Source: Tamlana sp. 2_MG-2023 (lineage in GTDB: Bacteria > Bacteroidota > Bacteroidia > Flavobacteriales > Flavobacteriaceae). From it: DNA of 64,000 nucleotides. Positions 26,447-37,000 of this stretch are shown in pieces. Under the pieces are notes generated by a model. The model made no database searches. It worked only from the letters and a program-made list of their open reading frames with translations, and was not told the origin of the DNA. The translations under genes were made by a program, and so were the position numbers. The stretch spans positions 124,001 to 188,000 of the forward strand of contig NZ_JAUOSF010000005.1 of the NCBI RefSeq assembly GCF_030548465.1, given 5' to 3'. The first letter of the stretch is position 1, and the number at the start of each line of letters is the position of its first letter.

Positions 26447-28315
26447 ATGGGGGCGCTTAATATTACATTAAACAAAATCGGGTTGCTTTTTCTGGTGTTT
26501 TTTCTTTCAGGAACAACTGTTTTTTCTCAAATATTTTTAAAGGAAATTCCACTTGAACAGCAAATAGCGGCGTCAAAATTGGTGGTTGAGGGTAAAGTTA
26601 TTGCTAAACAGGCTTTTTTTGGGGCAGATGATAATATTTACACTAAAAATATAATTGAAGTTTATAAAGTATTTAAAGGAGCTGTTGTTTCTAGTGTAGA
26701 TGTAATTACAACTGGTGGAACGGTAGGTTTAGATTGCCAGATGGTAACGCACAGTTTGAAGCTAAATGTTGGAGATTTGGGTGTTTTTACTTTAGTTGAA
26801 AGTGCTGTTTCAGGTCTAAATTCTAACAACAATTACGTGGTTTATAGTGGTGTTCAAGGTTATTACAAGTATAATTTATATGCTGATGCAGTAGTAAACG
26901 CGTTTACTGCAAAGCAGGGCATTTCAAATAGTTTTTATAAAGCGCTCGCTAGATATACTAAAGCTAATTTTAAAAAGGTGAAAGTATTTAGTGCTGCTAG
27001 TGAAACATCAAAATTAAATGAAGCCAAGAGTAGTTTGATTCCATCCGGAATATCTTTTGCGCCTAACACGATAACTGCAGGTACGCGGTCTACTATTAAA
27101 ATTACAAGCTCAACTGGAGCCTCAGGGAATTTTGGTAGCTCTAAAGGAAAAGTAAGTTTTAGAGATGCTGATACTGGTGGCGAAGATGATGGGGGTAAGG
27201 CTGTGTTTATTGATGCTTTAGATTCTCAAATTATTAGTTGGTCTACGAATTCGATTACTGTTGAAGTACCGTCGGAAGCTGGAACAGGTAATATACGAGT
27301 GACAGATGCGAACTCTAACATCATTGAGTCTGCTAATAGTTTAACAGTCGTTTATGCGTTGCAAAATGTTGTTTTTAATGTTGATGCAGGTAGTGGTAAT
27401 AAGGATTATGCGTTTCCTACGCGTTTGGTGAATAATGATGGGAGTGGTGGTTATAGATTTCGGTTGGAAACTAGTTTCAATGCCGATAATGTACATCCTG
27501 GTGCTAAAGATAATTTTTTTACAGCCTTAGAAACCTGGCGCTGTGAAACTGGTGTTAACTTAAGTATTGGGCCGGTTTCTTCTGTTGATAGTGCTAACCC
27601 TACAGATGGTGTGAATATTGTTAGGTTTGACAATGGTGATGAATTGCCTGATGGGACATTAGCGAGAACAACGTATAGGTTTAAGCTTTGTCCTAGTAAT
27701 AGTGATGTATTAAATAATTCGGTGGTTTTTCCTACTGATATTGATATGGTGTTTGATGATGAAGCTTCTTGGTATTTTGGTACGGGTAGTCCTGGTTTTG
27801 CTGTCGATTTTCAAGGGGTTGCTTTGCATGAAATTGGTCATGCTCATCAATTGGCACATGTAATTAAAGAATTTAATGATGTTATGCATTATTCTACGTC
27901 TATTGGGCAGCAAATCAGAGATTTGTCTGATGATAATAAATTAGCAGGTGGTGTTATACAAAGTAAAAGCGTGCAAAGCCTGCCAGTGGAATCTTGTTAT
28001 AGTGGTAAATCGGCCTTGATTCCAGTGAGGCAGTCTGGTTGTACTCTAAGTACAAGTGCTCATATTGCAGAGCATCAAACTTTAAAATTATACCCAAACC
28101 CAACAAATGGGTTGCTTTCTATTCAAGGTGCAGCTGCGGCAGAACTAGAACAGATGTATATTTTTGATGTTAGTGGTAGATGTGTTTTTGATAAAATGAT
28201 TGAAAATCCTTCAAGTACTGAGGTTGTGGATTTAACCACTTTTAAAAAAGGTGTTTATTTTGTCAGGATTTTAGCTAAAGAAGGCACTCTAACTGAAAAA
28301 GTGATTGTAGACTAA
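26447..28315 (+). CDS. Secreted matrixin-like metalloprotease with type IX sorting domain
   Basis: A 622-residue exported protein. The signal peptide ends near VFSQ (residue 28). A beta-rich region at 30-190 is followed by a TIG/IPT-like domain (about 198-300, ISFAPNTITAG to SANSLTV). The catalytic domain has the zinc motif HEIGHAHQLAH (H461, E462, H465, H471) and a Met-turn in DVMHYST. The usual Gly of HExxHxxGxxH is Gln here. The last 75 residues form a type A type IX sorting domain (LKLYPNPTNG, GVYFVRILA, EKVIVD). It is probably exported by the Por system and cleaved at the surface. Single-gene unit. Confidence 0.88.
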   Translation: MGALNITLNKIGLLFLVFFLSGTTVFSQIFLKEIPLEQQIAASKLVVEGKVIAKQAFFGADDNIYTKNIIEVYKVFKGAVVSSVDVITTGGTVGLDCQMVTHSLKLNVGDLGVFTLVESAVSGLNSNNNYVVYSGVQGYYKYNLYADAVVNAFTAKQGISNSFYKALARYTKANFKKVKVFSAASETSKLNEAKSSLIPSGISFAPNTITAGTRSTIKITSSTGASGNFGSSKGKVSFRDADTGGEDDGGKAVFIDALDSQIISWSTNSITVEVPSEAGTGNIRVTDANSNIIESANSLTVVYALQNVVFNVDAGSGNKDYAFPTRLVNNDGSGGYRFRLETSFNADNVHPGAKDNFFTALETWRCETGVNLSIGPVSSVDSANPTDGVNIVRFDNGDELPDGTLARTTYRFKLCPSNSDVLNNSVVFPTDIDMVFDDEASWYFGTGSPGFAVDFQGVALHEIGHAHQLAHVIKEFNDVMHYSTSIGQQIRDLSDDNKLAGGVIQSKSVQSLPVESCYSGKSALIPVRQSGCTLSTSAHIAEHQTLKLYPNPTNGLLSIQGAAAAELEQMYIFDVSGRCVFDKMIENPSSTEVVDLTTFKKGVYFVRILAKEGTLTEKVIVD

Positions 28316-28395
28316 AATATTAAAACTAAGTATTTTTGTGCTGCTCTAAGTATAAATACGTAGTTAATTAAAATGATTCTAAATAACGAAAACAT

Positions 28396-28412
28396 GACAA
28401 ATGTTATTTGTC
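28396..28412. promoter_or_regulatory. Perfect palindrome overlapping the sdh -33 box
   Basis: GACAAAT-GTT-ATTTGTC, a 7+7 inverted repeat with a 3-base centre, covers the TTTG -33 element of sdhCAB. Its position fits an operator for a dimeric repressor or activator; the identity of the regulator is unknown. Confidence 0.5.
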
Positions 28413-28438
28413 TATAATTGGCGTCTGACCTACCTTTG
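28407..28438 (+). promoter_or_regulatory. sdhCAB promoter
   Basis: TTTG at 28407-28410 and TACCTTTG at 28431-28438 are separated by 20 bases, matching the Bacteroidota consensus. It lies 26 bases before sdhC. Confidence 0.75.
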
Positions 28439-28464
28439 CTAGAATCTTAAATAACTTAATCAAA

Positions 28465-29142
28465 ATGAACGGATTTTTTAAATCTTCGATAGGGAGGAAA
28501 GTAGCTATGGCACTTTCAGCCTTCTTTCTCATGTTTTTCTTGCTTCAGCATTTAGCTATTAATCTTTTATCTGTAATTAGTCCAGACCTTTTTAATGAAG
28601 TGTCTCACTTTATGGGTACAAATCCATTAATTCAATTTGCGCTGCAACCTGTTTTAATTTTTGGTGTGGTGTTCCATTTTGTTATGGGATTCATATTAGA
28701 GTTAAAAAACAAGAAAGCAAACGGTGTTGCTTATGCTAAAAATAATGGGGCAGCAAACTCTTCATGGGTAAGTAGAAACATGATTTGGAGTGGTATTGCC
28801 ATTCTAGCATTTATTATTTTACACTTTATTGATTTCTGGTTTCCAGAAATTAACACCAAATTTATAAAAGGTGATTGGTCTGGTACCATGGCAGGTGTTG
28901 AAGGATACCGTTATTACGAAGAGCTAGTTCATAAGTTTGTAAACCCAGTACGTGTGGGAGCTTATGTTGTAGCTTTTGTGTTTTTAGCCTTGCACTTAAT
29001 GCACGGTTTTACTTCAGCTTTCCAATCAATGGGAGGTACTGCAGGTAGAAAAAAGACATTACAAGCAATAGGTAAAGCCTACTCAATTTTTGTTCCAGTA
29101 GGATTTATTTTTGTAGCACTTTATCATTTTTTTAACCATTAA
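28465..29142 (+). CDS. sdhC: Succinate dehydrogenase cytochrome b subunit
   Basis: A 225-residue membrane protein of the five-helix single-subunit type that serves as the only anchor in Bacteroidota complexes. Membrane helices are at about 14-38, 57-78, 105-128, 162-190 and 204-222. Conserved histidines for haem ligation are present in [25 protein letters not shown] and LHLMHGF. It anchors SdhA/SdhB to the inner membrane and passes electrons to menaquinone. First gene of sdhCAB, 11 bp before sdhA, with a well-formed promoter upstream. Confidence 0.92.
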   Translation: MNGFFKSSIGRKVAMALSAFFLMFFLLQHLAINLLSVISPDLFNEVSHFMGTNPLIQFALQPVLIFGVVFHFVMGFILELKNKKANGVAYAKNNGAANSSWVSRNMIWSGIAILAFIILHFIDFWFPEINTKFIKGDWSGTMAGVEGYRYYEELVHKFVNPVRVGAYVVAFVFLALHLMHGFTSAFQSMGGTAGRKKTLQAIGKAYSIFVPVGFIFVALYHFFNH

Positions 29143-29153
29143 TCTTCAATAAA

Positions 29154-31166
29154 ATGGCTTTAGATTCAAAAATACCAAAAGGTCCAATTAAAGATAAATG
29201 GACAGATTATAAAAATCATATCAACTTAGTAAACCCAGCAAACAAACGTAATATTGATATTATCGTTGTTGGTACAGGTTTAGCAGGAGGTTCGGCAGCA
29301 GCTACCTTAGCAGAACTAGGATATAAAGTAAAAGCATTTGCTTATCAAGATTCACCACGTCGTGCGCACTCTATTGCTGCACAAGGGGGAATCAATGCAG
29401 CGAAGAACTATCAAGGTGATGGGGATTCAAACTACAGATTATTTTACGATACTGTAAAAGGTGGTGATTACCGTTCTCGTGAAGCTAACGTTTACCGTTT
29501 AGCTGAGGTTTCTGGAAATATTATCGACCAATGCGTTGCTCAAGGGGTGCCTTTTGCACGTGATTACGGTGGATTATTAGATAACCGTTCGTTTGGTGGG
29601 GTTCTTGTGTCAAGAACATTCTATGCTAAAGGACAAACAGGTCAGCAATTATTATTAGGAGCTTATTCAGCGATGAATAGACAAATTGCTCGTGGTAAAA
29701 TTGAAATGTACAACCGTCATGAAATGCTTGACGTTGTTAAAATTGACGGAAAAGCAAGAGGGATTATCGCTCGTAATTTAATTACAGGTGAAATTGAACG
29801 TCACTCAGCACACGCTGTTGTTATTGCAACAGGTGGTTACGGCAACGTTTACTTCCTTTCAACAAACGCGATGGGTTCTAATGCTACTGCAGCTTGGAAA
29901 ATCCATAAAAAAGGGGCGTATTTCGCAAATCCTTGTTATACACAAATTCACCCAACTTGTATTCCACGTTCAGGAGATTATCAGTCTAAATTAACTTTGA
30001 TGTCTGAGTCTTTACGTAACGATGGTCGTATTTGGGTACCAGCAAAAATAGAAGATGCCAAAGCGATTCAGCAAGGGAAATTAAAACCTACAGATATTGC
30101 TGAAGCCGATAGAGATTATTACTTAGAAAGACGTTACCCTGCCTTTGGTAACTTAGTACCACGTGATGTAGCATCGAGAGCTGCTAAAGAGCGTTGTGAT
30201 GCTGGTTATGGTGTAAATGCAACAGGTGAAGCTGTTTACTTAGATTTCGCAGCGGCTATTGAACGTTACGGTCAAGAACAAGCGAAAATTCATAATATTA
30301 AAAACGCTTCCGCGGAAAAAATATACGAATTAGGTCAAGCAATCGTTGAGGCCAAATACGGAAACTTATTCCAAATGTATGAGAAAATTGTAGATCAAAA
30401 TCCATACAAAACCCCAATGATGATTTACCCAGCAACGCACTACACCATGGGTGGTGTTTGGGTTGATTATAACTTGATGACTACGGTTGAAGGTTTATAC
30501 TGTATTGGTGAAGCGAACTTCTCTGATCACGGTGCAAACAGACTTGGAGCTTCTGCTTTAATGCAAGGTTTAGCTGATGGTTATTTTGTATTGCCTTATA
30601 CTATTGGAGATTACTTATCTCATGATATTAGAACAGGAACCATTCCAACAAATACTCCAGAATTTGACGCTGTTGAAAAAGAAGTTACAGATCGTATCAG
30701 TTTCTTCATGAACAACAACGGAACAAAATCTGTAGATTATTTCCACAAGAAACTTGGAAAAGTGATGTGGGATAAAGTAGGAATGTCAAGAAATGCTCAA
30801 GGTTTAACTGAAGCTATGGCTGAAATTAAAGCCATTCGTGAAGAATTCTGGAAAGAAGTTAAAGTTCCAGGAAGTGCTAACGAATTAAACCCTGAATTAG
30901 AAAAAGCAGGACGTGTAGCAGATTTCCTTGAATTAGGTGAATTATTTGCTAAAGATGCTTTAGTAAGAGAAGAATCTTGTGGTGGTCACTTTAGAGAAGA
31001 GTCTGTTGAATTAGACGGCGAACAAAAAGGTGAAGCGAAACGTGACGATGTTAATTTTGCGTTTGTTTCTGCATGGGAGTATAAAGGAGAACCTGCTGAT
31101 GCGGTTTTACACAAAGAAGAATTAGAATTTAAAGACATTGAACTGAAACAACGTTCATACAAATAA
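29154..31166 (+). CDS. sdhA: Succinate dehydrogenase/fumarate reductase flavoprotein subunit
   Basis: A 670-residue catalytic subunit. The FAD-binding motif is [19 protein letters not shown] (39-57). Covalent FAD attachment is at His72 in [13 protein letters not shown]. The active-site regions HPTCIP and MGGVWVDYN, and [20 protein letters not shown], are in place. It oxidises succinate to fumarate at the cytosolic face of the inner membrane. The absence of a separate sdhD and the one-piece anchor fit the menaquinone-type enzyme. It lies 11 bp after sdhC and 10 bp before sdhB. A one-mismatch copy of the GC-rich word is inside the gene. Confidence 0.95.
   Translation: MALDSKIPKGPIKDKWTDYKNHINLVNPANKRNIDIIVVGTGLAGGSAAATLAELGYKVKAFAYQDSPRRAHSIAAQGGINAAKNYQGDGDSNYRLFYDTVKGGDYRSREANVYRLAEVSGNIIDQCVAQGVPFARDYGGLLDNRSFGGVLVSRTFYAKGQTGQQLLLGAYSAMNRQIARGKIEMYNRHEMLDVVKIDGKARGIIARNLITGEIERHSAHAVVIATGGYGNVYFLSTNAMGSNATAAWKIHKKGAYFANPCYTQIHPTCIPRSGDYQSKLTLMSESLRNDGRIWVPAKIEDAKAIQQGKLKPTDIAEADRDYYLERRYPAFGNLVPRDVASRAAKERCDAGYGVNATGEAVYLDFAAAIERYGQEQAKIHNIKNASAEKIYELGQAIVEAKYGNLFQMYEKIVDQNPYKTPMMIYPATHYTMGGVWVDYNLMTTVEGLYCIGEANFSDHGANRLGASALMQGLADGYFVLPYTIGDYLSHDIRTGTIPTNTPEFDAVEKEVTDRISFFMNNNGTKSVDYFHKKLGKVMWDKVGMSRNAQGLTEAMAEIKAIREEFWKEVKVPGSANELNPELEKAGRVADFLELGELFAKDALVREESCGGHFREESVELDGEQKGEAKRDDVNFAFVSAWEYKGEPADAVLHKEELEFKDIELKQRSYK
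30305..30315 (-). repeat. CCGCGAAAGCG word, copy 4 (one mismatch)
   Basis: On the minus strand reads CCGCGGAAGCG, the same variant as at 18572. It lies inside sdhA, in codons for A-S-A-E. Confidence 0.6.
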
Positions 31167-31176
31167 GATTGACATT

Positions 31177-31929
31177 ATGGATAATATGAATTTAACGCTT
31201 AAAATTTGGAGACAAAAAGACTCGAATGCAAAGGGTCAAATGGTCGATTATAAAGTAACCGATATTTCAGAGCATATGTCTTTCCTTGAAATGATGGATG
31301 TTTTAAACGAACAATTGGTAAACTCTGGTGAAGAGCCAGTGGCTTTCGATCATGATTGTCGTGAAGGAATATGCGGAATGTGTTCTTTATACATTAACGG
31401 TGAAGCACACGGTCCAGATAGAGGTATTACAACGTGCCAGTTACACATGAGAATGTTTAACGACGGTGATACTATTACAATTGAACCATGGAGAGCAGCT
31501 GCTTTTCCGGTAATTAAAGATTTAATTGTAGATAGAATGTCTTTTGAGCGTATTCAACATGCCGGAGGATATATTTCTGTAAACACGTCAGGGAATACTC
31601 AGGATGCAAACTCATTACCAATTTCAAAGCATGCAGCCGATGAAGCTATGGATGCTGCAACTTGTATTGGTTGTGGAGCTTGTGTAGCGACTTGTAAAAA
31701 CTCATCTGCAATGCTATTTGTTGGAGCAAAAGTGTCGCAATATGCTTTATTACCGCAAGGACAAGTGGAAGCTGCCGATCGTGTTAAAAACATGGTAGCT
31801 CAAATGGATCTTGAAGGTTTTGGTAACTGTACAAATACTGGCGCTTGTGAAGTGGAATGTCCAAAAGGCATTTCATTAGACAATATTGCTAGAATGAATA
31901 GAGAACTTATGAAAGCCGCGCTTAAATAA
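31177..31929 (+). CDS. sdhB: Succinate dehydrogenase/fumarate reductase iron-sulfur subunit
   Basis: A 250-residue electron-transfer subunit. The [2Fe-2S] ligands are C61, C66, C69 and C87 ([10 protein letters not shown] and ITTC). The [4Fe-4S] and [3Fe-4S] motifs are in [12 protein letters not shown] and [14 protein letters not shown]. All ligand cysteines are present. It connects the flavin with the membrane anchor. It ends the sdhCAB unit and is followed by a strong terminator. Confidence 0.95.
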   Translation: MDNMNLTLKIWRQKDSNAKGQMVDYKVTDISEHMSFLEMMDVLNEQLVNSGEEPVAFDHDCREGICGMCSLYINGEAHGPDRGITTCQLHMRMFNDGDTITIEPWRAAAFPVIKDLIVDRMSFERIQHAGGYISVNTSGNTQDANSLPISKHAADEAMDAATCIGCGACVATCKNSSAMLFVGAKVSQYALLPQGQVEAADRVKNMVAQMDLEGFGNCTNTGACEVECPKGISLDNIARMNRELMKAALK

Positions 31930-31949
31930 GATTCCTAAATAATAAAATG

Positions 31950-31983
31950 AAGCCCATATCGTTTTTAGATATGGGCTTTTTTT
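31950..31983 (+). terminator. sdhCAB terminator
   Basis: A perfect 11-bp stem, AAGCCCATATC at 31950-31960 with GATATGGGCTT at 31968-31978, has a 7-base loop and a T-run. Confidence 0.85.
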
Positions 31984-32038
31984 GTGGTATTTTTTTTAGT
32001 TATACTTTTATATACCCTAAGTTTTATCTCCATAACCT

Positions 32039-32962
32039 ATGATTAGAGTCGCTTTTGTATTGTATTTTTTAACGTTGTTTTTTGCTCCAGTAACGCGTGC
32101 TCAAGAGTCTTACTGTGAGGGAAGTTATTTTAACGAAACAACCTTATTAAAACATTTAAAGTCGCTGTCTTCTGATGCCTTTGAAGGTAGAAGAACAGGA
32201 ACGAAAGGCGGCAGAAAAGCAAAACAGTTTATCGTGAATCAATTTCATGCGTTGAATGTTTTGCCAAGCACTAAAAATTACGAGCAGCATTTTGGCTTTA
32301 CAGAGGCTAAAAGATATTATAAGGGTATTAACGTTTTAGGTGAAATTAAAGGATCGGAATTTCCAGAGGATTATATTGTTTTAAGTGCGCATTACGATCA
32401 TGAGGGCATTATAAACGGCGACATATATAATGGTGCCGATGATAATGCTTCCGGGGTTTGTGCGCTTTTTAGTTTTGCTGAATACTTCAAAAAACATCCT
32501 CCTAAACATTCTATAATCTTTGCTGCTTTTGATGCGGAAGAACTTGATCTTCAAGGCTCCAAATATTTTGTAAAGAGTGGCTTGGCACGGTCAAAAAACA
32601 TCGTACTTAATCTAAATTTAGACATGGTTAGTCGAAGTGATTCCAATACCTTATTTGTTGTTGGTGTATCTCATAATGAACGCCTAGCATATATTTACAA
32701 AAATATGAAAGCAGCCTGTCAAATTAATTTAGTGGCGGGACATGATGGTTATGATGGGTTAGAAAATTGGACCTATGCTTCAGACCACATGAGCTTTTTC
32801 ATGGAAGCTATTCCATTTCTGTATTTTGGTGTTGATGATCATAAAGATTATCATGAACCTACAGATACTTTTGACAGGATACAACCCGGTTTTTACGTAA
32901 ACGCTGTAAAAACCATTATTAACTTCTTTGAAAAAGCAGATGATTTTAGGTTTTATAAATAA
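32039..32962 (+). CDS. Secreted M28 family peptidase
   Basis: A 307-residue protein with a signal peptide (FVLYFLTLFFAPVTRAQ). It has the M28 zinc-aminopeptidase pattern: SAHYDHEG (His/Asp), GADDNASGV (bridging Asp), FDAEELDLQGS (catalytic Glu and metal Glu), LNLDMVSR (Asp) and DHMSF/HEPTDTF for the last His. All are in order. It probably cleaves N-terminal residues from peptides in the periplasm or outside. No type IX tail, so it is likely periplasmic. Single gene. Confidence 0.9.
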   Translation: MIRVAFVLYFLTLFFAPVTRAQESYCEGSYFNETTLLKHLKSLSSDAFEGRRTGTKGGRKAKQFIVNQFHALNVLPSTKNYEQHFGFTEAKRYYKGINVLGEIKGSEFPEDYIVLSAHYDHEGIINGDIYNGADDNASGVCALFSFAEYFKKHPPKHSIIFAAFDAEELDLQGSKYFVKSGLARSKNIVLNLNLDMVSRSDSNTLFVVGVSHNERLAYIYKNMKAACQINLVAGHDGYDGLENWTYASDHMSFFMEAIPFLYFGVDDHKDYHEPTDTFDRIQPGFYVNAVKTIINFFEKADDFRFYK

Positions 32963-33215
32963 CCGTTCTACTATTAAAATCTAACTTAAGTTATGCTCTT
33001 AATTTAAGCCTAATTATTTCAAAACCCCTGTTTTTATTGACGCTTTTACGTATGTAACAATAGTTCTATAGTTTGTTACATATGTGGTATCTCTTCCTAA
33101 AGCCCCTATATACTTTTATACAAGTTGTTATCAGGGTTATCCTTGTTAGTAATAAGATTGACAATTGATTGTAAGAGATTAGTTGTAAATGGTCAAGTAT
33201 TCACTTTAATAAAAT

Positions 33216-33548
33216 ATGTATATGGAACATCTAAACTATAGAGAGGAACAAATGAATGCCTTCAAATTAAAAATGGCATCACTAACCTATTTTACTATTT
33301 TTTCTAGTGGGACTAGCTCAAATAAAAAAGGCAAGCCCAATCCTAGGAAACTTGAAAAAGCTATTGGCTGGACAGGACAATTGGAGGAAGCTTTATCGTC
33401 TTTTAATTCTGCAGGTATTAATTTTAGAAACAACCCTACAAACGAAAATAGTGAAAGATATAAAGCGGCAAGGGCTCTTTATTACCATACACTTTTAGAT
33501 AAACACGATACCATACCAATGACTGTTGTTAGCGATTGTTATTTATAA
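33216..33548 (+). CDS. Small protein, degenerate paralogue of the following lipoprotein
   Basis: A 110-residue protein with no recognised family. Residues from about 57 (W-T-G-Q-L-E-E-A-L-S-S-F) through DTIP near residue 99 align with the lipoprotein encoded 47 bp downstream (W-E-D-D-Y-E-D-A-L-S-D-F through DCIP). Shared features are NP, the E-x-Y-K-A-A block and YY. Its N-terminal hydrophobic stretch (KMASLTYFTIFSSG) sits where the partner has a lipobox, but the Cys is missing. It therefore looks like a copy that lost its membrane anchor. The start could be the ATG at 33216, 33222 or 33252. It may be functional in the cytosol or decaying. Confidence 0.55.
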   Translation: MYMEHLNYREEQMNAFKLKMASLTYFTIFSSGTSSNKKGKPNPRKLEKAIGWTGQLEEALSSFNSAGINFRNNPTNENSERYKAARALYYHTLLDKHDTIPMTVVSDCYL

Positions 33549-33595
33549 ATGAAGGCTATTATTAAAACTCAATATTCAAACTAAAAAACAAACAC

Positions 33596-33994
33596 ATGAA
33601 AAATTTAAACAAAATTAAAATTAAGGGGGCAAATGGTTCAATTTTTTTTAGAAACGTAAAACTATTAATGATTACATGCTTATCATTATTTATGCTGTTT
33701 ACAGCTTGCGGTAAAGATGATGTAGAAGATGCTCTAGGGATTTCTGGTTGCAGTGGAGTAGATTGGGAAGACGATTATGAAGACGCTTTATCAGATTTTG
33801 GCAAGGCTAGTAGTGATTTTAGTGAAAATCCTTCGCCTGAAAGTTGTAATGAATATAAGGCGGCAACACTACGGTATTATGATGCTATAGAAGATATATA
33901 TGATTGTATTCCTGATTATGGTTATGATTATGAAGAAACTCTTAGAGAGATTAAAAAGGATCTAGACGAGATTGATTGTAGTGATTATAATTAA
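33596..33994 (+). CDS. Small acidic lipoprotein, paralogue of the preceding gene
   Basis: A 132-residue protein with a basic N-terminus, a hydrophobic segment and lipobox FTACGK (lipidated Cys at about residue 39). The mature part is acidic and probably helical: DWEDDYEDALSDFGKASSDF, ESCNEYKAATLRYYDAIEDI and a Tyr/Asp-rich tail with YGYDYEETLREIKKDLDEI. It contains cysteines that may pair (CSGVD, ESCNE, YDCIP, DCSDY). Family unknown. It lies 47 bp downstream of its shorter paralogue, on the same strand. Confidence 0.7.
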   Translation: MKNLNKIKIKGANGSIFFRNVKLLMITCLSLFMLFTACGKDDVEDALGISGCSGVDWEDDYEDALSDFGKASSDFSENPSPESCNEYKAATLRYYDAIEDIYDCIPDYGYDYEETLREIKKDLDEIDCSDYN

Positions 33995-34093
33995 AATAAA
34001 CCCTAAAATGAATTTAGCCTACATGGAATGGTTTTGGTAAGAAGCTTCCAACAAAATGATTTCAATCAATAATATTTAGTAGTGTTTTTTCTT

Positions 34094-37000
34094 CTAAAAA
34101 TACGCTTTCAATTGCACAGAACCTGAATGAATGGTTTTACTGGTTTCTGTTTTTCTTCCAAAATAACTTAAATTCAAATCTAAAAATTTAGTTAGTTTTC
34201 TTTGAGCCAATAAGCTCCATGTAAAGTTCTTTCCAGGCTGTAGCCCTTCCAATATTTGATAAGCCACAGGGGTGTTTGAATTGCCTTCAAAAGCATTTGA
34301 AATGAAGTTGAACTCGCCATTTATGGCGCTTTTTTGACTGGTTCCAAAAGAGAAAGACGTCCCGTATTTCTGTTGTTTTAGAGTTTCGCCGTCGCCAATG
34401 GTATTAGACTTATTTGTGTGCTGATAAAAAATATCGAAACTTGAATTCGTATTAAATAAATAGGATAATTTGGGGTTTAAAACTGATTCATCTAAATTGT
34501 AATTTTTACTTGAGTAATTTTCACTTTTACTTTCGTTCGTGTTGAAAGCAGAAAGCATATTGATGAGCCAATTTTCAGCAATTTTATGATTAAAATTTAA
34601 CTGATGGCTGCTTAAGTTGTTTTCAATAAAGCCAATAGAAAGTATATTTCTAGTTGAGTTTTCTAGGTAGGTATAGGAGGTTGTGTAATGCTGTTTTCCG
34701 CGGTTAAAAAAGAAAACGTTTCTAAAGTTAAGTTGTAACCCAAGCAGGTCGTCTTCACTATCTTCAAACGGATTTAAGTTAAAACCACTATTGCTTCTTT
34801 CATGTTTTCGGTCTATAAGATAACTGGTCTGGTTATAGAAATGAGAGAAGAATTTTTTAGTTTTATGCTTTGAAACTGCCCAAGTAGAAGGATTAATGGT
34901 TAATGACTGACTCAGTCTATTTTGATGGGTTTTTACAAAAACCTGATTTGGTAAAAGCACTCGAATATATTTACCTTGATCTTGAAATTGCGCCAATTCA
35001 AATTCTTCAAGCTCTTGAATGCCGTTGTTATTATAGTCTATCCAAGTGTACGATCCTTGCCCAGGCTCAACTTCCACGTAAGTGAAATCTTGAAGTGGTA
35101 AAGTGCCCGAATTGGTTTCGAAAATCGTGTTCCAGTGTACCATTTGTTTGAAAAGTTTTTGGCTGTATTGCAGCCTAGAATTTAAAGAATGTTCATCATC
35201 CAAAGTATCGTCTTCATTTTTTAAAGTTCTATAATTGGCGTATAATGACAAGTTGGTGTTTTTATTTTGAACAATTCTAGAATCTAGATATACCGTATTG
35301 GAAGTGTTTACTTTTTCAAGTATGTTGTTTCGAACACTATCGTTTACTCGGTGTATGTAACCCACTTCGGCAAAAACCTTTGTACTGTCTCCTACGCCAA
35401 CAAAAGCTTCGTAAGATTGGAATTTCTGACTTAAAGCGGTTAGGGTTTGTGTGGTATTGTTTTTTTGTTCGTTGTTTTCAAAAGCTAATTTTGTGCCTAC
35501 CCAAGTTTTATTCATACTATAAGTGATGCGGTTATAAGATCTTGAAAACGTGGAGTTATTTACTGTAGCATTCGAGTTTAGAAAACTAGAGTAGGAGATG
35601 ATATTGAATTTATTCAGCTGTAAATTAATGTTAGCCAAATGCCGATTACCATTAAAACCGTCAGAGAAATTCAAGTGTTCAAATTTATAATCAATAAGAC
35701 CTTTTTCTTGATGAAACAGTTGCACGCCAGTATTCAGTAAATTTTGATTTCCTAAATTGTAACCTATACCATATAAATCGGTTTGGTCGAGGTTCCAATC
35801 GCGGCTAAATTCTGGGTTGTAAAGCCCTTCGATATTACGATAATTGGCACTGATATAATCATTGTCAATAAGCAGGTTTAGATTCCAGTTGTTATCATTT
35901 TTAATGAGGGCTTGTTGTAAGGTTACTTTTCCAGCAAAACCATCATTTTGGTCGTCATCGATTACTGAAAATAAATTCTCGTCGTTTTTACTTCCAGAGC
36001 CTTCAAAGCTAATGGTCGTTTTTTCAGAAGGACTGTAACTTCCGTTTATCACAGCAAGTTGTGTTTTTTTAGGTGCCACAAGTTGAATTATGGGCGCATA
36101 AGCTCCAAGACCATCGCCCACGTACTCATAAATATTATTTATGGCATTGATGCTGCTTAAAGCATAAGCGCCTAGATTTGCGCCAACAAAGGTAAAAGTG
36201 ACGTTGTATAATTCGTCATTTTCATCGTTTGAAAACACAAACTGCTCCACACCGTTTAAGACTTCTTTTTTATATAAAATCCTGTTTTGATTGTATTCTG
36301 CTCGTGATTCTGAAGGAGATACCATTTGGGTTTTATCGTTTCCGGCTTGTGCTAAAATTTCAACTTGATCTTCAGATAAATTTTGTTGAAGCGGTTGGTT
36401 TTTAGCATCATTTTCAGAATAAATTGAAACACCAAGTTTTAGTTTTTTGCTTTCATAGCGTCCGCCGCCATAGGCTACAAAACGGGTATAATTACGTTCA
36501 CTAAACTGGTAGTCGATAGTAATACGCATTTCGGAAGTGATAGGAAATGTAGGGTTGAAAATAATTTCTCCAGCGTTATAATCGATAATATAATCTTCAT
36601 TTTCACCACGTTTTACGGCCACGCCATTCACGTAAACTGTTTCACTTCCTGAAACGATAAGTACAAACAATTCACCGTTTGGTCCTTGAAGCTTGTATGG
36701 CCCTTGATTACCTTCTTGAGCTGTAAATTGGCTGCGCGTAAATTGCCCGCGAACAATAGCTCCAGCGGCAAAAAGGTTGGTTTCTTTTTTTTCCGGACCT
36801 AAATTCACATTAAAATTTAAACCCTGCACACGTTTAGAGAATTTAGCAAAATAGGAATCGTTGTTCACTAGGTCGATATCACCAGCGCGAATGTTCCAGC
36901 GGTCGCTAAATAATTCAATAAAAACTTGGTCAAATTCATCTAGTCGCTGGGAATATCCGCTTTCTTGCAAAGGGATATTGGCATCCTGAATGGAAGCACG

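Noticed and set aside
34695-34712. Further copy of the GC-rich word (TTTTCCGCGG...)
   Set aside because: Only the first six bases CCGCGG fit; the AAGCG half is missing.
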